A DNA stretch of 51,565 nt. Source: Thermacetogenium sp. UBA4966 (GTDB lineage Bacteria > Bacillota > DSM-12270 > Thermacetogeniales > Thermacetogeniaceae). The stretch lies in assembly GCA_002397275.1 (NCBI GenBank), contig DHAA01000046.1, forward strand, positions 18,304-69,868. Reading direction: 5' to 3'. The translations under genes and the position numbers were made by a program. This document shows positions 7,897 to 16,154 of the stretch, piece by piece. The notes beneath the pieces are model-generated. The model had not been told where the DNA came from. It saw nothing but the letters and a program-made list of their open reading frames with translations, and did no database searches. The stretch's first letter is position 1. Every line of letters starts with the position of its first letter.

Positions 7897-10800
7897 TTAA
7901 GGTACTTTGTATTCCGCAGCCGCGCAAAGGGGCTTCAGGCTGTGCAGCCCGTCCAAAAGAAAGCACTTCACCTTATCCCCCGCCGCTATCCCGTCCACTG
8001 CGACGGACAGATCCAGGGCCGACGTGCTCCGTTGTTCAATGCTCGCCGTCTGGTCTTTCACGCTTTTCAGCCGCCCGGTTTTATCATAAACTGCTGTCAT
8101 GAAAACTGCTTCCTGCGTCTCGTCGATGTTGCTCTTTACGATTACGTTTACGTTCAGCGCCTCTTCTATGAACTCTGCCGCGGCTATAGTAACGGCGAAA
8201 TTCTCCTCGATGCTCCTGGCGGACACGATCTCATAATCGTCGTTGTTGCCGGGGGAGTCGTCCGCATCGCTCGCTGCGGTCACATAAAGCACCTTTTCCT
8301 TTTCCTCTGCTCCGAAGGTCAGTCCGCTTATGTCGAAGCGTACTTCTTGTTCTGTCTGCGGCGCCTGCGCGGCGATCTCCCTGGAAGCGAGGACCTCACC
8401 TTCTGCGCTGCCTTGACGAAGGGAAACCGTTATGTTTTGGGCGGTATCGTAGCCGGCGTTCTTCACAGTGGCCGCGATTTCGTCGACCGAAGCGCTTCTG
8501 TAGTTGTGTGCATCATCCACGCTGATGTCGACTCTTCCCAGCAGGATCGACGCCGTGTTGTTTTCTGTGTTGTGTTCTTCGCCCTCGCCGATAGCCGCCC
8601 GCACACTGATTTCCCCCTTCACAATGTTGGCAGGCGCCTGATAGATCACGGTCGCTTCCCGTTCTTCGCCGGGCTTCAGAGGCTTGTCTATCTGGAAGCT
8701 GCCGTTTTTGCTCCCGTCTGCGTTCAGCACGGTAAGGGTTATGCTCTTCGCTTCCAGCTCGCCGAGGTTTTTCACCAGAGCCTGAATCTCCAGGGGGGCG
8801 CCGGGCGCAAGTTCTTTCTCGTTGCAATAGAGCTCGGTCACCGCCACGTCGTAGGAATGTGTGACCAGGAGCGTGCAGAGATCCGCCTCTCCCTCAATGT
8901 AGTAGCCGCTGCCGTCCGGCAATTTTTTCGTTCGGTTGAAAACTATGAGCAGATCTCCATTGTCCTGGAGAATTCCGTTCGGATTCTTTGCCTTTTCTCC
9001 CAACTCGGAGAGTTTGACGTCTTTGCTCCAGCTTTCTCCATTGTACAGCGCGGCGTGGATTTCCGCCCCGCCGTCCTCCACCGCGGTCCACAGCACGGCC
9101 ATTCTGTCGTTGTCGTTGGAGATCACTGTAAAGTTGTCGCCGATCCCGGGATCGTCCGCGCCGAACACCTGGCCGGCCGTACCCTGGGAATCCTGGTAGT
9201 GTATGTTGCCTTGTTCGTGCCAGAAGAGAAGGCTCTTTCCTCCGTATTGCGCGTATGTAGGATTGGAGATCTGTGTCTCTTGCCCGTTCACGGCTTTTCC
9301 TCCGGCGTAAAGCTGTCTGTCTGTGATCGTTTCTAAATCGTTATCGTTGTCAACCACATAGGCAATTTGCGGGCTGCCCTTGACCGACCCCGCAGCCAGC
9401 CCGGTGACCGCATTCAGCCCTGTCGCTTCTTCTGTAGTCTTCGCTGCGCCGCCGGCTGTCACAGTCGCTTTCATGATCGTGTTGGCGCCTTCTGTTCCCA
9501 GAAAACTGTCCTTGCTGTTTGTCAGCCAAGCCACGATGGCGCCTTCTCCGTCCCGTGTGATTTTCGGCAGGGCGTCCATTGTATCGTTGTCTGTGACCGC
9601 TATAGCCTCCCCGAAGCCTGTCCCCTCCCATTTGGCTGCGTAGATCTCGCTGCCCGCGGCGAGTTGGCGCAGCGTGGTGTCTTTGTCAAAGGTGATCTTC
9701 GCCTTCTGCCAGGCCACATAGCCGTCGCACAGCGCCGGGTAATAGTCCGCCTTGCCGTCGTCGCAGACAGCCTTGGGCTCTGACCAAGTATCCGCTGTTT
9801 CGTCGTAGACGGAGTAGACCAGCATCGCCCGGTTGGCCTCTTTCCGCTCTTTGTTTTCCGTGATCCAGACCATCACTGTTTTGTCCCCCATCCTGGAGAC
9901 CGCGGGCGCAGTATCCGGGGAGACGCCTGTTGCCAGAGTCTTCACTGTCTTGTGGGAATAATCCGCAAATAGTCTCCGCGACGACCGGCCGCCGGCCCAT
10001 TCGGACTGGCTGTCTTTGTCGCCGCTCTTTGCAAAGCGGATGGGTGCGTCCAGATCGATGGCCTCGTAGATGCCTTTTTCCTGGGCATACATCCCAAACT
10101 CGCGGCCAAGCAGTGTGTCCGGGTTGCCGGTCTCGTAGACAAGCCATGTGGATTGGAGAAATTCTTTCTCGTAGAGCAGTACGTTAAAGGGGCCCTTTAA
10201 TTGAAATCTGGCGCTGCCGGTGACGTCGAACTTCTGGTAATCGCGTTGCAGGGCGTACTGGAACGCTGCTTGGACTTTGCCCATGATCCCCGCGGTCAGG
10301 GCCTGGGGCACTCCCAGCCCGCCCCCGGCCTCTAAAAACACGGACGGGGTGACCGTTCCTGTAAAGGACTTCGCTATTCCTTCTTCGCTCAGCGCGGTGT
10401 CCGCGCTGTTTACAAGCGTTAGTCCTCCGCCCGCTCCAACTTCGTAATAAAGGGGTACTATGCTCACAATGACCAGGCCCTGGTAGGTATACTTTACCTT
10501 CCCCACTATGATCATGCCGCCCTCGGTGAGCAGCGGTTTGCCCTCGCTGTCAAACCGGCCCTCCAAGTATCCGCAGACCATCACGGAGGGCGCCAGGGCG
10601 CTGCTCATGGTCAGTTTCTCGCTAAGAACGCTCCCGTGGCTGTTCAGTATGTTTTTCAGCTGGGAATAGCTAGCTGTGTTTATCTTTTCTTTCGCTTCTT
10701 TGCATCCCGCGGTAAACCACTTCCAATCCGTGTCTTTCCAGTGCCCGAGTGTGTCTCTTTCCCATTGCTTTGTATCTATGCCCAGGGCCACCTTGAATGT

Positions 10801-11235
10801 AGACCCTTTGATTTCTACTTCCGCGATGGAACCCAGCCCCAGACCGAACCTGCTATGCTCCAGAATCGGCACCCCCTCCGGCACCTCGAAGCTGCAGTTC
10901 TCTAAAAGATTGACCGGCCCGGAAGATAAGCCCAGGCTTGCCTGCGGGGAAACGACGCTCATGCGCAGTTCGCTGCATTCCACCGTTTTGCCGGCTGCGT
11001 CGATCAGCATTAAGAAAATGTTCCCGCCGCAGTTGAAGACCTTTCCCGGCTGTACGTCCTGGAAAACTCCCTCAGCGCTTTCCAGGCGGCGTACCGCATC
11101 CTGCAGCAGCGGGATCTTGCCGGGCTTCTGGCCGCGCCAGTTGGGGGTGACTGTGATCGTCACGGCTTCCTCTGAGCCGAGGGAAAAGGTCTGAAGCTCG
11201 GCCAGCAGGTCATACGTTTCATCGCCCCGCTTCAT
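7897..11235 (-). CDS. very large CARDB-like surface protein, no own signal peptide
   Basis: About 1112 residues. The N-terminal third shows no domain I can name. The middle (about 480-800) consists of repeated strand-turn blocks with Trp and VWI/VAWQ motifs, like the propeller region of extracellular exosialidase-like proteins. The C-terminal part (about 800-1000) has CARDB-type Ig-like domains (DVAVTELYCNEKELAPG; DISVDDAHNYR). Such domains are extracellular, yet the protein starts without a signal peptide. The frame stays open about 58 codons into the LRR gene; that part is a shadow of LRR coding sequence. I placed the start at the ATG just after the LRR stop codon. A GTG 6 bases earlier overlaps the stop as GTGA. 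Either translation is coupled, or the two ORFs were one LRR-CARDB protein split by a frameshift. Confidence 0.7.
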   Translation of the reverse strand: MKRGDETYDLLAELQTFSLGSEEAVTITVTPNWRGQKPGKIPLLQDAVRRLESAEGVFQDVQPGKVFNCGGNIFLMLIDAAGKTVECSELRMSVVSPQASLGLSSGPVNLLENCSFEVPEGVPILEHSRFGLGLGSIAEVEIKGSTFKVALGIDTKQWERDTLGHWKDTDWKWFTAGCKEAKEKINTASYSQLKNILNSHGSVLSEKLTMSSALAPSVMVCGYLEGRFDSEGKPLLTEGGMIIVGKVKYTYQGLVIVSIVPLYYEVGAGGGLTLVNSADTALSEEGIAKSFTGTVTPSVFLEAGGGLGVPQALTAGIMGKVQAAFQYALQRDYQKFDVTGSARFQLKGPFNVLLYEKEFLQSTWLVYETGNPDTLLGREFGMYAQEKGIYEAIDLDAPIRFAKSGDKDSQSEWAGGRSSRRLFADYSHKTVKTLATGVSPDTAPAVSRMGDKTVMVWITENKERKEANRAMLVYSVYDETADTWSEPKAVCDDGKADYYPALCDGYVAWQKAKITFDKDTTLRQLAAGSEIYAAKWEGTGFGEAIAVTDNDTMDALPKITRDGEGAIVAWLTNSKDSFLGTEGANTIMKATVTAGGAAKTTEEATGLNAVTGLAAGSVKGSPQIAYVVDNDNDLETITDRQLYAGGKAVNGQETQISNPTYAQYGGKSLLFWHEQGNIHYQDSQGTAGQVFGADDPGIGDNFTVISNDNDRMAVLWTAVEDGGAEIHAALYNGESWSKDVKLSELGEKAKNPNGILQDNGDLLIVFNRTKKLPDGSGYYIEGEADLCTLLVTHSYDVAVTELYCNEKELAPGAPLEIQALVKNLGELEAKSITLTVLNADGSKNGSFQIDKPLKPGEEREATVIYQAPANIVKGEISVRAAIGEGEEHNTENNTASILLGRVDISVDDAHNYRSASVDEIAATVKNAGYDTAQNITVSLRQGSAEGEVLASREIAAQAPQTEQEVRFDISGLTFGAEEKEKVLYVTAASDADDSPGNNDDYEIVSARSIEENFAVTIAAAEFIEEALNVNVIVKSNIDETQEAVFMTAVYDKTGRLKSVKDQTASIEQRSTSALDLSVAVDGIAAGDKVKCFLLDGLHSLKPLCAAAEYKVP

Positions 11236-11237
11236 GC

Positions 11238-12278
11238 TCACCACGCCGGAGGCTGGACTGGCAGGAAGGGTATACCGTGCTGCACGGCGTAGGTTTCGGC
11301 ATAGGAGCCGGGCGCGCCGTATATGGTCAGATTGGCGCAATAGGCAAACGCCGCATCCCCAATGCTCGTCACGCTGCCGGGGATGATCACGCCCGTCAAG
11401 CTGTCGCAATTTTGAAACGCATAACCCCCAATACTAGCCACGCTTTGCGGTATAGTCACGCTCGACAAGCTGCCACAATTCCGAAACGCATAATTCCCGA
11501 TGCTCGTCACGCTGCCAGGGAAAGCCACACTCGTCAGCCGGTTGCAACTGTTAAACGCCCCATCCCCGATGCTCGTCACACCCTTCTCCATGTCCACGCC
11601 CGTCAGGCTGCCACAACCGTTAAACGCCCACTCCCCGATGCTCGTCACGCTGCCAGGAATGGTAATCGTGGTCAGAGAGCCACACGCGCTAAACGCCGCA
11701 TATCCGATGCTCTTCACGCCGCTGGGAATGACGTATGCTCCCGCTTTTCCCCTGGGATATTGTATGAGCTCGCTCGTGTTTTTACTGAACAGTACGCCGT
11801 CCGAACTGCTGTATGCGGGATTTCCAGCACTCACATCAATAACGGTCAGGCTGCCGCAATCCAAAAACACATAATCCCCGATGATCGTCACGCTGCCAGG
11901 GATGGTAATCGTGGTCAGGCTGCCGCATTCCCAAAACGCATAACTCCCGATGCTACTCGCGCCGCCGAGGATGTTCACGCTCTTCAGGCTGGCACACTTG
12001 CAAAACGCATACTTCCCAATGCTCCTCACGCTGCCGGGGATGGTTACGCTCGTCAGTTTGCTGCAACCATGAAACGCAGATTCCCCAATGTTCCTCACCG
12101 GGCAGCCTCCCAGCGCCGCGGGAACCTCAATCGCCCCGGCAGCGTTGGAGTCGCAGCGGGTGATAATCGCCTCTCCGTTCTCTACCCGGTAGGTATAAAT
12201 CCCTTCAGTGGCGCTGCTCACTGCCGCCGCTGCGGCCTCCGCGGCGGCCGCAGCGGCTGTAATCCTTTTCTTCTCCAT
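11238..12278 (-). CDS. BspA-type leucine-rich-repeat protein
   Basis: About 346 residues. After an Ala-rich N-terminus, about eleven LRR_5 (BspA/Treponema-type) repeats follow, with the consensus SLTxxxIPGSVTSIGxxAF, ending in the family's usual cap (LTIYGAPGSYAETYAVQHG). These repeats form an extended surface for protein or host/matrix binding in many clostridial surface proteins. The N-terminus MEKKRI plus a 16-residue Ala stretch broken by Glu is an unusual signal sequence because it lacks the Leu/Val-rich core. The ATG at 12278 has a strong AAGGAGGAG site 8 bases upstream; an upstream in-frame extension is not needed. It is the first gene of a three-gene surface operon with the CARDB-like and CWB2 proteins. 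Confidence 0.8.
   Translation of the reverse strand: MEKKRITAAAAAAEAAAAAVSSATEGIYTYRVENGEAIITRCDSNAAGAIEVPAALGGCPVRNIGESAFHGCSKLTSVTIPGSVRSIGKYAFCKCASLKSVNILGGASSIGSYAFWECGSLTTITIPGSVTIIGDYVFLDCGSLTVIDVSAGNPAYSSSDGVLFSKNTSELIQYPRGKAGAYVIPSGVKSIGYAAFSACGSLTTITIPGSVTSIGEWAFNGCGSLTGVDMEKGVTSIGDGAFNSCNRLTSVAFPGSVTSIGNYAFRNCGSLSSVTIPQSVASIGGYAFQNCDSLTGVIIPGSVTSIGDAAFAYCANLTIYGAPGSYAETYAVQHGIPFLPVQPPAW
11340..12090 (-). repeat. 69-bp LRR-encoding repeats
   Basis: About eleven direct repeats of roughly 69 bp (some longer), each containing a variant of CGATGCTCGTCACGCTGCC on the plus strand. They encode the BspA leucine-rich repeats. Several copies are near identical, so unequal recombination or assembly collapse is possible. 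Confidence 0.75.
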
Positions 12279-12725
12279 CTCTTTACTCCTCCTTGTTTTT
12301 TGCCTCTCAGCCTGACGCGGGTTTTTTGATCTCCCGGTTTCGCGGCCGGCAAACACGCGGGCAGCCGCCGCTGCCGCCGGTTTCTGCCGGCTTGTTTTAC
12401 TGCCTCTGGTACCAAAGCGGATACCAAGGATCCGCTTTGGGTTGCTTGCTCTGAACTTGTCTTACTGCCTCTAGAAATAAAAGCGTTATCTTGATTTGCT
12501 GTTGCTGCTGCGGCGATGAAATAATGACAGTTCATCGATAATTGATAAGATTAGCGCGGATTTCCATTTAAGTCTAAACGCTGGTAATTAATATTTCATT
12601 AATAGATCATGAATAGATCATTTTTTAAAATCGGAAAAAAGGAAGGATGGAATCGATTAAACATTCCAAGAAATGCCCTTTTGCCTGGACGTATAGCGGT
12701 TTATCCGGCAGCAGGCGCCGTTATA
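12279..12725. other. intergenic region upstream of the LRR gene
   Basis: 447 bases between the LRR gene and mltG, both on the minus strand. Besides the inverted and direct repeats at 12398-12473, the part from 12540 to 12660 is A/T-rich and may hold the LRR promoter, but I see no clear consensus. The plus-strand frame here is a shadow that runs into mltG. Confidence 0.4.
12412..12440. repeat. 11-bp perfect inverted repeat upstream of the LRR gene
   Basis: CCAAAGCGGAT and ATCCGCTTTGG flank a 7-base loop. No T-run follows on either strand, so it is not a standard terminator. It is flanked by two copies of the direct repeat TTACTGCCTCT (about 12398-12408 and 12463-12473). It lies about 135 bases upstream of the LRR start and could be an operator or a leader hairpin. 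Confidence 0.5.
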
Positions 12726-13793
12726 TTATTCCTGATACTGTTTCGCCGCTTTCTGGTGCTCCTGAAAGGTTTTGCTGAAGTGATGGGAGCCATCCCCTCT
12801 GGCAACAAAAAAGAGATAATCCACATCCGCCGGATAGAGGACCGCCTTGATGGAGGAAAGGCCGGGGTTGGCAATAGGGCCAGGCGGCAAGCCGCTATGC
12901 AGATAAGTGTTGTAAGGAGACGATGACTGCAGGTCTTTATTGGTCAGGGTCTCCTTCTGTTTTCCTAATATATACTGAACAGTGGCGCAGGATTCCAGGC
13001 GCTTCCCCTGCCGCAGGCGATTCAAAAAAACAGCGGCGATCAGCGGGCGTTCCTGTTCCATTTTAGCCTCTCTCTCCACAAGGGAAGCCAGAGTCACCGT
13101 CTCTCTCACGCTCAACCCCATCGCCGCGGCACGCCGCTGCAATTCAGGGGTAAAGACGGTCTGAAACTGCCGCAGCATCAGATCGATGATTTCCTGCTCG
13201 CTCATCCCGGGGCGCAGCTCATAGGTAGCGGGGAAGAGGAAACCCTCCAGCCGCCGCAAGTCTGTTCCGGCAAGTTCCCCGGAAAAAGAGAAGGGATAAT
13301 CGGCCGCGCCGGCTTTTTCAAAAAGCCGGCGATCAGCGATCCCCTTACGCGCCAGCAGATCCTCAATTTGCTCGACAGTATAGCCTTCCGGTATGGTCAG
13401 GCGATAAGAAAAGACTTTACCGGTGGCGATGTAATCTGTTATTTCTTGAAGCGACCAGTTGTTGCTGATCTGATAAGTCCCGGCCTGCATCTTTTTGTCC
13501 TGGCCGGTGAAACGCCCGTAATAAACAAAAGCCCGGCTGCTTCTGATCAATTTGCTCTTAACCAGGGTATCGCCTATTTCATCCATGGTCGAACCCTTCT
13601 TGATATTAACGGTCACTATCTGCGAGTGGTAAGGCGATGAACAGACGGGACTCAACAACCAGGCGAAAAGCGCATTGACGCCGATCCAGAGGACGCCGAT
13701 CAGCAGGAGGAGAGCGCCGAAACGCAAAGGATATTGATATGGATTCAATAAAGATAGCAAAAACTTTTTAAACCTTGCCATCGACAGCAACAA
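12726..13793 (-). CDS. mltG: endolytic murein transglycosylase MltG (YceG-like)
   Basis: About 355 residues. One transmembrane segment near the N-terminus (about residues 22-44 of this start) is followed by a LysM-like/YceG region and the catalytic domain, with the catalytic Glu in TLASLVEREAK. The family's C-terminal hallmark YNTYLHSGLPPGPIANPG is present. MltG cuts nascent glycan strands at the membrane and sets chain length. The frame stays open further upstream, but a perfect sigma-A promoter lies inside that extension, so translation must begin downstream of it. TTG at 13793 has GGAGAGGA 7 bases upstream, while the ATG at 13781 is 19 bases away. It closes the alaS-ireB-ruvX-DUF1292 cluster, as in other Firmicutes. 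Confidence 0.9.
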   Translation of the reverse strand: MLLSMARFKKFLLSLLNPYQYPLRFGALLLLIGVLWIGVNALFAWLLSPVCSSPYHSQIVTVNIKKGSTMDEIGDTLVKSKLIRSSRAFVYYGRFTGQDKKMQAGTYQISNNWSLQEITDYIATGKVFSYRLTIPEGYTVEQIEDLLARKGIADRRLFEKAGAADYPFSFSGELAGTDLRRLEGFLFPATYELRPGMSEQEIIDLMLRQFQTVFTPELQRRAAAMGLSVRETVTLASLVEREAKMEQERPLIAAVFLNRLRQGKRLESCATVQYILGKQKETLTNKDLQSSSPYNTYLHSGLPPGPIANPGLSSIKAVLYPADVDYLFFVARGDGSHHFSKTFQEHQKAAKQYQE

Positions 13794-13826
13794 CCAGCTT
13801 TCCTCTCCAATTTCTTCGGTTATTTG

Positions 13827-13855
13827 ATTATACCAGTTGCTACATACAGTGACAA
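13827..13855 (-). promoter_or_regulatory. sigma-A promoter of mltG
   Basis: TTGTCA (13855-13850), a 17-base spacer and a perfect TATAAT (13832-13827) on the minus strand, 34 bases before the TTG chosen as the mltG start. It lets mltG be transcribed apart from the upstream cluster. Confidence 0.8.
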
Positions 13856-13901
13856 GCTTCGACAAAAAAGCGCTGGAATCCGCCGGCCTTTGGATACGCG
13901 A

Positions 13902-15347
13902 TTATCCATCTCCCTGGGTTTCCGGAGCCGCATCTCCATCCGTTTTTCCGGAATCCTTTTCCTCCGTTTGCTTCTCCTGTTGATCATCAGGCGCAGGAGT
14001 CGGCTCTTTCACTCCTAACCTGATTACGCGTTCAATAGGCCTATAGTAATCCCGGGAGAGCAGTTGTTTGCTGCCGTTGATTATCCGGTGAGCGCTGACC
14101 CTGTACCCTGAGGCGCCTGCCTTTTCCACAACGGTTTTGCCCTGGAGAAGGTTGGCGTCTTTTTTTGTAGTCACCCTGGGGGAAATGACGCTGTCGATCA
14201 CAGTCTCCAGCTGTACGCTTTTTTGCTGCTGCTTATTGCCGAAGATCTTAATGGTCAACGCCCCGCTGCTTACGGAAGTTTTGATATAAACATAGGATTT
14301 CAGGTTATTGCGGAATTTTAAGTCCTGGCTCCCATAGGCCACCGTGGCGTCCCGCCCCAGAGGTAAATAATTAATGGCCAGGGTATGATTGCTTCTCTCC
14401 ACTATCTCCAGTCCCGCCAGCAGCACGGCGTTATACAGAGTTGAAGATACTTGACAGACGCCCCCCCCCAGACCGGGCACAAAGGCGTCGGCTTCGATGA
14501 CCATCGCTTCGCGGTAACCGTTTTGGGCGGTACGGGGACCTACTCTATTATTGAACGAAAACTCCTCGCCGGGACTTAGCAGCGTATTATTGAAAGCTCC
14601 GGCTGCAAGGCCGATATTGTACGATCTGTTATGATTGCCGGCATCGAATTTTGTAGTAAACGAAGATATCAGCCCGTTGACGTTCATCGCCTCGATGTCG
14701 GCTGTGCTCACCTGCGGCGGCTCCTCCCGGAACTGCAGCTCAACTTCTCGGGCAAAAGGCTCCCGGAACAGCTTTAACTCCTCCAGGCTGGCGTCTAAAT
14801 CCAACATTATCCCGTTTTTACCGGGGACAACTGTTATCTGATCCTGGTCGTCGATAACCAGCCGCGCATCCTGGGGTTTAGACAGGCCATCTGTAAAAGA
14901 AGCTAATGATAATTCCGCTTTTTTGGTATCTATCGTCATCTCCCGGCAGGGTATGCTGACCTTTTTGCGGCATGCCTCCCACACCTGAACAAGGCGTTCC
15001 CGGGCGGAGCCTGATCTTCCTGCCTTGTAGGCCTCGCGCACGGCTTTTTCCGCCTCCATGGAAAAGCCAAGCTCGCCCCTATTTGAGTCTATTCTTTTCC
15101 CCTCGGCTGTGATCACTATGGGGGCGTACAAGAAATCCTGCTGTACATTTAAGACCTTTTGCGCAGCCTCTTTGCTGGTAAGACCGCCGACATCTATCCA
15201 TTCCACCCGCACCCCGGGCATTATTTTACCCTTCCAGGCTGTCGACCAGTAAATAAAGATGCTCAAAATAACCACTACCAGCGCAATAGCGGCCCCCAAC
15301 AAAATCATAGTGGCTTTATTCCTGACCAAAGGTGTTCTCCTCCCCAT
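13902..15347 (-). CDS. VanW family protein with PG-binding-4 and G5-like domains (YoaR-like)
   Basis: A 481-residue membrane-anchored extracellular protein. One transmembrane segment (about 13-34), then a PG-binding-4/putative peptidoglycan-binding region (about 45-200), then the VanW domain (about 225-360) with its SFNNRVGPRTxxNGY and GGGVCQVSSTLYNAVLLAG motifs, then a G5-like domain (about 375-450) and a charged tail rich in Gln, Glu and Asp. VanW proteins sit in vancomycin-resistance clusters and beside cell-wall genes; their reaction is unknown. The position between DUF1292 and mltG supports a cell-wall role. It starts at an ATG after AGGATGG. Nothing indicates a glycopeptide-resistance cluster here. 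Confidence 0.85.
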   Translation of the reverse strand: MGRRTPLVRNKATMILLGAAIALVVVILSIFIYWSTAWKGKIMPGVRVEWIDVGGLTSKEAAQKVLNVQQDFLYAPIVITAEGKRIDSNRGELGFSMEAEKAVREAYKAGRSGSARERLVQVWEACRKKVSIPCREMTIDTKKAELSLASFTDGLSKPQDARLVIDDQDQITVVPGKNGIMLDLDASLEELKLFREPFAREVELQFREEPPQVSTADIEAMNVNGLISSFTTKFDAGNHNRSYNIGLAAGAFNNTLLSPGEEFSFNNRVGPRTAQNGYREAMVIEADAFVPGLGGGVCQVSSTLYNAVLLAGLEIVERSNHTLAINYLPLGRDATVAYGSQDLKFRNNLKSYVYIKTSVSSGALTIKIFGNKQQQKSVQLETVIDSVISPRVTTKKDANLLQGKTVVEKAGASGYRVSAHRIINGSKQLLSRDYYRPIERVIRLGVKEPTPAPDDQQEKQTEEKDSGKTDGDAAPETQGDG

Positions 15348-15399
15348 CCATCCTGCTTACAATATTACGCAGGAAAGACCCCGGCAATGACAGCTGTGA

Positions 15400-15663
15400 T
15401 TATATCTCTTCCTCGGCGACCATCTCCTGATAAGCGTCTGCAACTTGCTCCCATTCATCTTCGTCTTCGATCTCGCACAAAAACTCGTTCCCATCATCAT
15501 CCCGGTCGAGCATAAAAATATAGTATTCATCCTCATTCGCCGGCTGCAAAATCACGTATTCGCCATTTTCCCAAGAAAACTTTTTGATAAGGGTGAATTC
15601 ATGCTCCTTTCCCTCTTCATCCTCCAATACCAAACAATCATCTTCTTCCCAATCAATGCTCAC
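15400..15663 (-). CDS. DUF1292 family protein (YrzB-like)
   Basis: An 87-residue, very acidic protein with the DUF1292 pattern: an EED-rich start (VLEDEEGKEHEF), a YVILQPA strand and an acidic C-terminus. Its function is unknown, but it is almost always found between ruvX and mltG or nearby in Firmicutes, as here. GTG is the start codon (15663), with GGAGGAG 9 bases upstream. It follows ruvX by 64 bases and probably shares its transcript. It has no cysteines clustered for metal binding and no membrane segment. Confidence 0.85.
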   Translation of the reverse strand: MSIDWEEDDCLVLEDEEGKEHEFTLIKKFSWENGEYVILQPANEDEYYIFMLDRDDDGNEFLCEIEDEDEWEQVADAYQEMVAEEEI

Positions 15664-15727
15664 TGGACGCTCCTCCTTTTTTCAACTCTTTAGATTTCTA
15701 CAGAGAGAACAACCTGTTCTCTCCCTC

Positions 15728-16144
15728 TCAATTCCCCTGCCGCCGGGCCAAATAGCTCTCCAGAATCAAACAGGCGGCGACCCCGTCTATTACCTGCCTC
15801 CTGCGGCGCCTCTTCACGTCTCCCTCCAGCAACAGGCGTTCCGCTGCCACTGTTGTCAAACGCTCATCTGAGAATATAACAGGAACGCCCGTCTCCTGTT
15901 GCAGCATCTCCCCAAAAGCAATATATGATGCGGCTTGCTCTCCCGGTCTTCCGTCAAGATGTCTGGGGTAGCCGATTACAATCTCCTGCACCTTATGCTC
16001 CCGTACCAGTTCGCAGACCGCCTTTATATCATCCCTCATTGCGCGGCGTTTAATCGTGGTCAGCGCCTGGGCAATAACCCCCAGCTGATCACTGACCGCC
16101 GCTCCTATCCTCTTTGTTCCCATATCAAGTCCCAGTATCTTCAT
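15728..16144 (-). CDS. ruvX: Holliday junction resolvase-like protein RuvX/YqgF
   Basis: A 138-residue RNase H-fold nuclease. It matches the family from the start: MKILGLDMGTKRIGAAVSD (first catalytic Asp at residue 6), then the central VIGYP segment and the conserved FSDERLTTVAAERLL near residues 95-109. In bacteria YqgF/RuvX is implicated in 16S rRNA 5'-end maturation and in Holliday-junction resolution. The frame extends 34 codons upstream into the aldo/keto reductase gene. The ATG at 16144 with AGGAG ahead is the family start and lies 10 bases after that gene's stop. It belongs to the alaS-mltG cluster. Confidence 0.9.
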   Translation of the reverse strand: MKILGLDMGTKRIGAAVSDQLGVIAQALTTIKRRAMRDDIKAVCELVREHKVQEIVIGYPRHLDGRPGEQAASYIAFGEMLQQETGVPVIFSDERLTTVAAERLLLEGDVKRRRRRQVIDGVAACLILESYLARRQGN

Positions 16145-16154
16145 CAAATGTCTC

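Noticed and set aside
7600..9336. 578-codon plus-strand frame over the surface genes
   Set aside because: It spans two clear minus-strand genes, has no ribosome-binding site, and its composition (Cys, Arg, His-rich) is that of an antisense frame.
11340..12090. Regularly spaced direct repeats resembling a CRISPR array
   Set aside because: The repeat period is 69 bp with no unique spacers, and every unit translates to an LRR_5 repeat in frame. There are no cas genes.
11277..12329. 350-codon plus-strand frame through the LRR gene
   Set aside because: It mirrors the LRR repeat (repeated PDARHAA/ARQAA units) and is produced by the antisense of that repeat.
12609..12926. 105-codon plus-strand frame before and over mltG
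   Set aside because: Two thirds of it is antisense to mltG, and the start has no ribosome-binding site.
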